Positions 1 through 5,485 of a stretch of DNA of 28,826 nt are shown piece by piece. Position numbers and translations under genes: made by a program. Numbering within the stretch: position 1 is the stretch's first letter; each line of letters begins with the position of its first letter. The stretch is from NCBI GenBank assembly GCA_023432855.1, contig JAEZEZ010000001.1, positions 1 through 28,826 on the forward strand, given 5' to 3'. The DNA is from Pseudomonadota bacterium. Its GTDB lineage: Bacteria; Pseudomonadota; Alphaproteobacteria; Caulobacterales; Caulobacteraceae. The notes beneath the pieces are model-generated. The model saw only the letters and a program-made list of their open reading frames with translations, searched no databases and was not told where the DNA came from.

Positions 1-547
1 GGGGGGGGCGGGGGGCGGCGACGGGGATCCGGGGCAGGGCGCCGACCACCACGCTTTCCAGCCCCGCGGCCTCGGCGGCGAGCGGGCCGGCGACGCCGAT
101 CACCGCCCGGCGCTCCAGCACCAGGGCGGTGACCGCGCCCAGGGTTTCGACGTGCAGGTTGAGGCCGACGGTCGGATAGCGCAGGTTGAAGTCGGCCAGC
201 GCCTCCCCCAGCCAGGCGGAGGGCAGCATGACGTCCACCACCAGGTCGATCGTCGCCTCCAGCCCCTGCAGCAGGCCGCGCACGCGCGCGCGCAGGCCCT
301 CCATTCCCTGGCCAACGACGCGCGCCTCCGACAGCACCGCCTCCCCGGCCGGCGTCAGGCGCGGGCGGCGCGTGCCCCGGCGCTCGAACAGCTCGAGGCC
401 CAGCTGGGCCTCCAGATTGGCGATTCCGTAGCTGATCACCGAGGTGGCGCGGTTCAGCCGCCGGCCCGCGGCGGCGAAACTGCCGGTCTCGACCACGGCC
501 AGGAAGATCCTGAGCTGGTCAAAGGTGGGGTCCCCGAGCGCGGGCAT
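1..547 (-). CDS. LysR-family transcriptional regulator, C-terminus cut by window edge
   Basis: Reading the minus strand from an ATG at 545-547 gives 182 codons that run off the left edge, so the C-terminal part is missing. A GAGGAAG ribosome-binding site lies 6 bases before the ATG. The N-terminus has the typical LysR winged helix-turn-helix (FDQLRIFLAVVETGSFAAAG, then an IANLEAQLGLELFERRG segment, residues about 8-60) and a linker helix. The start of the periplasmic-binding-like effector domain follows at about residue 95. It is divergent from the dioxygenase-like gene at 669, the usual layout for a LysR protein controlling its neighbour and itself. The effector is unknown. The last visible codons form a proline-rich stretch over a G8-C-G6 run at the window edge, which may be a contig end or a sequencing-prone tract. 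The family call is firm; the target is inferred from position. Confidence 0.9.
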   Translation of the reverse strand, partial: MPALGDPTFDQLRIFLAVVETGSFAAAGRRLNRATSVISYGIANLEAQLGLELFERRGTRRPRLTPAGEAVLSEARVVGQGMEGLRARVRGLLQGLEATIDLVVDVMLPSAWLGEALADFNLRYPTVGLNLHVETLGAVTALVLERRAVIGVAGPLAAEAAGLESVVVGALPRIPVAAPRPP

Positions 548-575
548 TTCAACTTCCTCGAACGATACGCCCAAC

Positions 576-604
576 TTTATACGGCTACACCGAACAGTCG
601 GGAA
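576..604 (-). promoter_or_regulatory. Candidate sigma-70-like promoter of the LysR gene
   Basis: On the minus strand TTCCCG (599-604) is followed after 17 bases by TATAAA (576-581), 29 bases before the LysR start codon. The -10 is good, the -35 poor. On the opposite strand GCTACACC (583-590) resembles the Caulobacter housekeeping -10 (GCTANAWC) and could serve the divergent gene. Confidence 0.35.
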
Positions 605-618
605 TGCCGATATTGGCA
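605..618. promoter_or_regulatory. Dyad in the divergent LysR/dioxygenase intergenic region, candidate LysR box
   Basis: TGCCGATATTGGCA is a near-perfect 14-base inverted repeat (TGCC/GGCA outer arms, AT-rich centre). It lies between the two divergent genes, about 50 bases before the dioxygenase-like start and just upstream of the LysR promoter candidate. LysR proteins usually bind interrupted dyads of T-N11-A type in such a position; here the T-to-A spacing is 12, so the fit is imperfect. Confidence 0.3.
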
Positions 619-668
619 GCGAAACGAGGGCCCACTTGGGGACTCACCACCGAACCAGGAGGCGCACC

Positions 669-1535
669 ATGACCAATCCCGCCCTGTCGACCCTGACCGA
701 CCACCGGCCGGTCGTGCTATCCGAGACGCCGCGCCGCGTGGGCTCGGTCACCCTGGTCGTGCGCGACCTGGAGGAGGTCATCGACTTCTACCAATGGATC
801 ATCGGCCTGGAACTCATCGACCGCGGGGCGCGCCACGCGCGGCTCGGCGTCGGCGGCAAGGTGCTGGTCCATCTGCGCAGCGAACCCGGCGCCCGCCCGC
901 GCGACCCGCGTGACGCGGGCCTGTTCCACACCGCCTTCCTGCTGCCAGAGCGGGCGGACCTGGGGGCCTGGCTTTCGGCCGCGGCGGCGCAGGGCGTGCG
1001 CCTGACCGGCGCCGCGGACCACCTGGTCAGCGAGGCGGTCTATCTGAACGACCCCGAGGGCAACGGCGTGGAGATCTACGTCGACCGCCCCAGCAGCCAC
1101 TGGCTGCGCACCGACGGCATGATCGAGATGACCACCGATCCGCTGGACCTGCACCGCCTCGTCGCGGCCGCCGCCGACCGGCCCTGGCGCGGCTTCCCCG
1201 AGCAGGGCGTGGTCGGCCATGTGCACCTGCAGGTGGGCGACACGGCCAGGGCCGAGGCCTTCTGGCAGGGCCCCATGGGGTTCGACGTCACCTGGCGCTA
1301 TCGCGGCGGCAGCTTCTTCGGCTCCGGCGGCTACCACCACCAGCTGGCGGCCAACACCTGGAACAGCCGCGGCGCCGGCGTTCGCGACGACCAGGCCGCG
1401 GGCCTCGCGGAGGTCGAACTGATCGTCCATCCGGAGATCCTGGAGGCCGTCCGCGCGGAGGCCTCCCGCGACGACGCCGAAACGCTGGTCATCCGCGACC
1501 CCTGGGGCCTGTCCGTCGCCCTGCGCTCGGACTGA
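669..1535 (+). CDS. Two-domain VOC-superfamily protein, CatE-like catechol 2,3-dioxygenase family
   Basis: The product is 288 residues with two vicinal-oxygen-chelate modules (about 23-140 and 180-288). The start is the ATG at 669, preceded by AGGAGG at 657-662; the frame is open further upstream, but that part covers the promoter region. The order of motifs fits the Bacillus CatE/YfiE family: VGSVTLVVRD, FHTAFLLPE, NDPEGNGVEIY, VGHVHLQVGD and a GGYHHQLAANTW signature. Possible metal ligands are H87, E135, H184/H186 and H223/H224. In the second module the position that is often a metal-binding Glu near the end is A284 (WGLSVAL), and the first module has S26 where a His often sits, so the metal site is probably built across modules or altered. 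Extradiol ring cleavage of a catechol is the family expectation; the substrate is not readable. It is probably regulated by the divergent LysR gene and followed after 21 bases by a small gene in the same direction. Confidence 0.85.
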   Translation: MTNPALSTLTDHRPVVLSETPRRVGSVTLVVRDLEEVIDFYQWIIGLELIDRGARHARLGVGGKVLVHLRSEPGARPRDPRDAGLFHTAFLLPERADLGAWLSAAAAQGVRLTGAADHLVSEAVYLNDPEGNGVEIYVDRPSSHWLRTDGMIEMTTDPLDLHRLVAAAADRPWRGFPEQGVVGHVHLQVGDTARAEAFWQGPMGFDVTWRYRGGSFFGSGGYHHQLAANTWNSRGAGVRDDQAAGLAEVELIVHPEILEAVRAEASRDDAETLVIRDPWGLSVALRSD

Positions 1536-1556
1536 GCAGAAGGAAAGGAGACCTGC

Positions 1557-1727
1557 ATGATGATCCCCGATCCCGCACCCTACGTCTGGCGCGCGCCGCC
1601 GGTTCGCCGGCCCGTCGCCTTCGTGCGCCGCGAGACCATCGCCCGGCGCCGCGAAGCGATGCTGGACGAGGCGCTGATGGAGACCTTCCCCGCCAGCGAC
1701 CCGGTCAGCGTGGCGCACATCACCTGA
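1557..1727 (+). CDS. Small ETFPASDP-motif protein (56 aa), function unknown
   Basis: ATGATG at 1557 follows an AGGAAAGGAG ribosome-binding site by a suitable distance and opens a 56-codon frame ending in TGA at 1725-1727. The protein has an Arg/Pro-rich N-terminal half (about residues 12-32) and ends in an amphipathic segment LDEALMETFPASDPVS (residues 37-52). A DEAL-x-ETFPASDP tail is a recurring signature of small, uncharacterised alphaproteobacterial proteins, which supports this as a real gene despite its size. It starts 21 bases after the dioxygenase-like gene and is probably co-transcribed with it. No catalytic or membrane feature is visible. The role is unknown. Confidence 0.75.
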   Translation: MMIPDPAPYVWRAPPVRRPVAFVRRETIARRREAMLDEALMETFPASDPVSVAHIT

Positions 1728-1846
1728 CCCCGCGGTCGCCCCAGCGGATGTCAGAAACGAGACCGTAACGGGACCCATTCGGCCCCTGCGCGTTGCGCAT
1801 GGGCGGCGGGCGGCGGTCGCCTCCATGGATGAAGAGGAGAATGAAG

Positions 1847-2419
1847 ATGAAGACTATCGAGGTCGGTTATCTGGTCGGAAGCCTGGCCAAGGGTTCGATC
1901 AACCGCAAGCTGGCCAAAGCCCTGACGCGGCTGGCGCCCGAAGGCATGAGCTTCAGCGAGATCGGTTATGCCGACCTGCCGCTCTACAGCTACGACTACG
2001 ACGCCGACTATCCGGCTGTGGCCGAGGAGTTCAAGGCGAAGATCAGGAACTCCGACGCCATCCTGATCGTCACGCCCGAGTACAACCGCTCGATCCCGGG
2101 CGCGCTGAAGAACGCCATCGACTGGGCCAGCCGCCCCTACGGGACCAACGTGTTCGCGCGCAAGCCGACGGCGGTGATCGGAACCTCGCCCGGGTCCATC
2201 GGCACGGCCGTGGGCCAGCAGCACCTGCGCAGCATCCTGGGCTTCCTGAACGCGCCGCAGATGAACACGGTGGAGGGCTATATCCAGTTCACCCCCGACC
2301 TGATCACCGACGAGGGCGAGGTGACGGTGGAGTCCACCGAGAGCTTCCTTCGCAAGTACATGGAGGAGTTCCACGCACACGCCACGCGGGTGCTGACGGT
2401 CCTGCCGCGCGAGGCCTGA
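1847..2419 (+). CDS. NADPH-dependent FMN reductase family flavoprotein (ChrR/azoreductase-like)
   Basis: The predicted product is 190 residues with a flavodoxin-like fold. The N-terminal phosphate-binding loop is GSLAKGSINRKLA (about residues 9-21). The family signature TPEYNRSIPGALKNAIDWAS (about 80-99) and a later GTSPGSIGTAVGQQ loop bind FMN and order the dimer interface. Length matches the family (about 180-195). The start at 1847 is preferred because AGGAG at 1834-1838 lies 8 bases before it; in-frame ATGs at 1829 and 1841 are poorly spaced. Family members reduce FMN, quinones, azo dyes or chromate with NADPH in the cytoplasm. The true substrate cannot be read, though quinone reduction would fit beside the catechol-type gene. 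It ends 7 bases before the end of the convergent mrpG gene, with no clear terminator between. Confidence 0.88.
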   Translation: MKTIEVGYLVGSLAKGSINRKLAKALTRLAPEGMSFSEIGYADLPLYSYDYDADYPAVAEEFKAKIRNSDAILIVTPEYNRSIPGALKNAIDWASRPYGTNVFARKPTAVIGTSPGSIGTAVGQQHLRSILGFLNAPQMNTVEGYIQFTPDLITDEGEVTVESTESFLRKYMEEFHAHATRVLTVLPREA

Positions 2420-2426
2420 GACGCCG

Positions 2427-2798
2427 CTAGACCGGCGCGGGCTCGTCCTCTTTCTCGGGGTCGATCTGGGGCACCTCGGCGCTGCCCTCCAGCCGGTCGC
2501 GGGCCAGCGCTGCGCGGACGATGAGCATCAGGCTGATCGGCGTGGTCAGGGTCAGGAAGATGGCGATCAGGATCTCGTGGAAGACGAGCGCCTGCCGGGT
2601 GATCGAGAAGTAGAGGATCGAGGCGGCCAGGATCAGCAGCATGCCCATGCTGGCGCCCAGGGTGGGGGCGTGGACGCGCTGGTAGAAGCTGCGCAGGCGG
2701 GCCTGGCCGATGGCGCCGGCGAGCGCGAAGGCGGCGCCCGCCAGCATCAGCGCCGAGACCAGGATGGCGATCGGCAGCGAGACCTCGTGGCCGTTCAT
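2427..2798 (-). CDS. mrpG: Mrp Na+/H+ antiporter subunit G
   Basis: The product is 123 residues with three hydrophobic segments (about 8-30, 47-64 and 72-95) and the MrpG/PhaG core: an RLRSFYQRVHAPTLGASMGM region, then FLTLTTPISLMLIVRAAL. MrpG is an obligatory small membrane subunit of the multi-subunit Mrp complex. The ATG (2796-2798) overlaps the mrpF stop (2795-2797) as ATGA, showing translational coupling. The C-terminus ends in a charged tail (about residues 104-123) rich in Glu, Asp and Pro, predicted to be cytoplasmic. This is the last gene of the operon. Confidence 0.93.
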   Translation of the reverse strand: MNGHEVSLPIAILVSALMLAGAAFALAGAIGQARLRSFYQRVHAPTLGASMGMLLILAASILYFSITRQALVFHEILIAIFLTLTTPISLMLIVRAALARDRLEGSAEVPQIDPEKEDEPAPV

Positions 2799-3076
2799 TC
2801 GATCACCTCCCCGCGCATGAGGAACTTGCCGAGCGCCACGCTGCTGGCGAAGCCGAGCAGGGCGATGATGGCGGCGGCCTCGAAGTAGCGCGTGCTGTCG
2901 GTGCGCACGCCCAGCGTCACCAGCATCAGCATGGCGGTGACGTAGAGGGCGTCCAGGGCGATCACCCGGTCCTGGGCGCGCGGCCCGCGCAGCATGCGGA
3001 AGGCGTAGAGGCCCATGGCCGCCACCAGCATCAGCTGGGCGATGGTGACCGAGACCTGGAGGATCGTCGCGCTCAT
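2795..3076 (-). CDS. mrpF: Mrp Na+/H+ antiporter subunit F
   Basis: The product is 93 residues, close to the usual MrpF length. It has three membrane helices, with the conserved loop RMLRGPRAQDRVIALDAL after the first, which contains the Pro and Asp typical of MrpF. The frame is open 18 codons upstream, but the ATG at 3074-3076 overlaps the mrpE stop (3073-3075) and gives the family N-terminus, so it is the likely start. MrpF sits in the small-subunit part of the Mrp complex and is linked in some bacteria to bile-salt or Na+ efflux. Confidence 0.93.
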   Translation of the reverse strand: MSATILQVSVTIAQLMLVAAMGLYAFRMLRGPRAQDRVIALDALYVTAMLMLVTLGVRTDSTRYFEAAAIIALLGFASSVALGKFLMRGEVIE

Positions 3077-3561
3077 TCGAAGATCTCCTGCAGCGGCTGC
3101 GCATAGCGCCGGGTGATGGTCTCCACCCACTCGGCGTCGTCGACGAGGTCGAAGACGTGGATCAGCAGGACGCCGCGATGGGACTCGTAGCTCATCCAGA
3201 TGGTCCCCGGAGTGGCGGTGATGATGCAGGCCAGGATGGCGAGGCTGTAGGGGCTCTGCAGCTCGAGCGGGATGCGTACGAAGCCGGAGTTCAGGTCGCG
3301 CGTGCGGCCGCCGACGATGATGCGCAGCAGCGCCAGGTTCGAGCGGACGACATCATGGGTGACGGTCAGGAACAGGGTCAGCAGCTTCATCCGGTTGCGG
3401 ATGCGCAGCGGCGGCGGGCGCAGGCGCTGGTAGCCCAGGCCCATGAGCACGCCGAGCACGACGGCGAGCAGCACGTGAGCGGGCGCCAGGCTCTGGTTCA
3501 GCACCAGCCAGACGACGGCCACCACCAGGCTCATGGTCGGGTTGGGCAGGATGCGCCTCAT
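3073..3561 (-). CDS. mrpE: Mrp Na+/H+ antiporter subunit E
   Basis: The product is 162 residues, the usual MrpE size. Two or three hydrophobic segments occupy the N-terminal half (about residues 10-45 and 60-75), followed by the conserved segment VVRSNLALLRIIVGGRTRDLNSGFVRIPLEL and the ACIITATPGT motif near residue 112. A soluble C-terminal domain with LLIHVFDLVDD follows. MrpE is part of the membrane antiporter and is needed for its assembly. The ATG at 3559-3561 overlaps the mrpD stop by four bases. Confidence 0.93.
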   Translation of the reverse strand: MRRILPNPTMSLVVAVVWLVLNQSLAPAHVLLAVVLGVLMGLGYQRLRPPPLRIRNRMKLLTLFLTVTHDVVRSNLALLRIIVGGRTRDLNSGFVRIPLELQSPYSLAILACIITATPGTIWMSYESHRGVLLIHVFDLVDDAEWVETITRRYAQPLQEIFE

Positions 3562-5144
3562 GGCTGCGCCTCCTCCCGGCCCAGCACGGACTCGATGTAG
3601 ATCGTGGGATCCATCAGCTCGACCGCCGCGGCCTGGATGAAGGCCAGCGGCCACTGCACGAACACCATCAGCAGCAGCAGGCCGAAGATCAGGGCGCCGG
3701 CGGCCAGGCCCTCGTGCAGGCGGATGGTCGAGGCGATGCGCCCGCCCTCGGTCCACCACATCTGGATGCCTGCCCGGGCCATGGCGATCAGGGCGAACAG
3801 GCTGGATGCGATGAGGGCGGCGGCCAGCAGCGGGCCGGCCTCGATCCAGGGCGCCTCGGGCGCCTGCAGCAGCGGCGAGATCATCGCCACCTTGGCCAGG
3901 AAGCCCGGCAGCGGCGGGATGCCGGCGATCAGCAGGGTGCAGATCAGGAAACCGGCGCTGAGGATGCCCACGGGGGTGGGGATGACCACGGCGCGCTCGT
4001 CCTCGCCGCGGTAGAGGCCGTCGCCGTCGGGGTCATAGGCCTCGAGCAGGGACGGGTCCTCGAACTCGTCCCCGCCGTCGGCCGCAACCAGCCCGGCGAG
4101 CAGGTAGAAGGCCGAAGCCGCCAGGGTCGAGATCACCAGGTAGAGCAGCGCCCCGGTCAGCACCGTGGGGTCGCGGAAGACCAGCGCCGCCAGCAGGGTC
4201 CCGGCCGAGATCAGGACGCTGTAGCCGGCCATCCGGCCGAGATCGCGCGCCGCCAGCATGCCGACCACCCCGACCCCGATGGTCATCATGCCGAGCAGGA
4301 AGATGACCTCCAGCCCGTAGCCTTCCGACGGTCCGGCGGCGGGGCCGAAGCCGATCAGACCGAGCCTGAGCAGGGCGTAGATGCCGACCTTGGTCATGAT
4401 GGCGAACATGGCCGCGGCCGGCGGGATGGCGGCCTCGTAGGTGCGCGGCAGCCAGAAGCCCATGGGCCAGGCCGCCGCCTTGATCAGGAAGGCGACCCCC
4501 AGCACCGAGGCGCCGGCATGGAACAGGGCGCGGGTGTCCGGCCCCAGGGTGGAGACCTGCTGCGCCAGCACCGCCATGTTCAGGGTGCCGGTGACGCCGA
4601 AGATCAGGCTGACGCCGACGAGGAAGAGCAGGGAGGCGACGAGGTTGATGACGATGTAGTGCAGCCCCGCCGACACCCGCCGGGGACCCGAGCCGTGCAG
4701 CAGCAGGGCGTAGGAGGCCGCCAGCAGGATCTCGAAGAAGACGAACAGGTTGAACAGGTCGCCGGTCAGGAAGGCGCCGTTCAGTCCCATCATCAGCAAC
4801 TGGGCGAAGACCGGCTGGTAGGGGCCCATCTGGGTCCATCGCCCGAGCGAGAAGACCGAGTTCACCAGCCCGAGGATGGCGGCCAGCACCACCATCAGGA
4901 TGGCCAGCCGGTCGGCGACCAGCACGATGGCCACGGCGGTGGGCCAGTCGCCCAGCCGGTAGGTGGCCGACAGCTCCCGCCCGTCGGCGAGGCCCGCGAG
5001 CGACAGGGCCGCAACCAGCAACAGCACGCTGGCGACGATGCTCACCCCCGCGGCCGTGCGCCGGCGCTGATTGCCGAGCAGCAGCAGCAGGGCGGCGGAG
5101 GCCAGCGGCAGCAGGATGGGGACGATGACCAGGTGCTCGGTCAT
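3558..5144 (-). CDS. mrpD: Mrp Na+/H+ antiporter subunit D (complex I NuoN/M-like)
   Basis: The product is 528 residues with about 14 hydrophobic segments and homology to the proton-pumping NuoM/N/L subunits of complex I. Key ionisable residues of the proton path are visible: E138 in FVFFEILLAASYALLLHG and K222 in FLIKAAAWPMGFWLP, in the positions known to be essential in MrpD. Residues about 354-390 form a hydrophilic loop with an acidic DPDGDG sequence (371-376) resembling an EF-hand-type loop; this is longer and more acidic than I expect for the family. The gene overlaps mrpC (ATGA at 5141-5144) and mrpE. Together with MrpA it forms the antiport core in the inner membrane, exporting Na+ (or K+, Ca2+) in exchange for protons. 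Confidence 0.95.
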   Translation of the reverse strand: MTEHLVIVPILLPLASAALLLLLGNQRRRTAAGVSIVASVLLLVAALSLAGLADGRELSATYRLGDWPTAVAIVLVADRLAILMVVLAAILGLVNSVFSLGRWTQMGPYQPVFAQLLMMGLNGAFLTGDLFNLFVFFEILLAASYALLLHGSGPRRVSAGLHYIVINLVASLLFLVGVSLIFGVTGTLNMAVLAQQVSTLGPDTRALFHAGASVLGVAFLIKAAAWPMGFWLPRTYEAAIPPAAAMFAIMTKVGIYALLRLGLIGFGPAAGPSEGYGLEVIFLLGMMTIGVGVVGMLAARDLGRMAGYSVLISAGTLLAALVFRDPTVLTGALLYLVISTLAASAFYLLAGLVAADGGDEFEDPSLLEAYDPDGDGLYRGEDERAVVIPTPVGILSAGFLICTLLIAGIPPLPGFLAKVAMISPLLQAPEAPWIEAGPLLAAALIASSLFALIAMARAGIQMWWTEGGRIASTIRLHEGLAAGALIFGLLLLMVFVQWPLAFIQAAAVELMDPTIYIESVLGREEAQP

Positions 5145-5485
5145 TCCGGGTCATCCTTGCGGCCGTCGACGTGGTCGACGCCCGTGAAGCCGCGGGCGGC
5201 AAGCACCACCACCAGCAGCAAGGCCGTAGTGGCGAAGCTGATGACGATGGCCGTGAGCACCAGGGCCTGGGGCAGCGGGTCGGCGTAGAGCGCCAGCGTG
5301 CCAGCCTTGCCGCGCAGCACCGGCTCGGCCCCGATGCGGATGCCGCCGGTGCAGAAGATGAAGAGGTTCACGGCGTAGGACAGGAGGGTCAGGCCGACGA
5401 CCACCTGGAAGGTCCGCGGGCGGAGCACCAGCCAGACACCGGAGGCGGTGAGCACGCCGATGGCGAGGGCGAGGACGATCTGCAT
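5141..5485 (-). CDS. mrpC: Mrp Na+/H+ antiporter subunit C (NuoK-like)
   Basis: The product is 114 residues with three membrane helices, related to NuoK of complex I. The conserved pieces are the second helix GLTLLSYAVNLFIFCTGG (about 31-48) and the third, DPLPQALVLTAIVISFATTA (about 69-88); the DPLPQALVLTAIVI block is a strong MrpC signature. The start codon at 5483-5485 shares a base with the mrpAB stop (5485-5487), and the stop overlaps the mrpD start, so it is coupled on both sides. Confidence 0.95.
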   Translation of the reverse strand: MQIVLALAIGVLTASGVWLVLRPRTFQVVVGLTLLSYAVNLFIFCTGGIRIGAEPVLRGKAGTLALYADPLPQALVLTAIVISFATTALLLVVVLAARGFTGVDHVDGRKDDPE

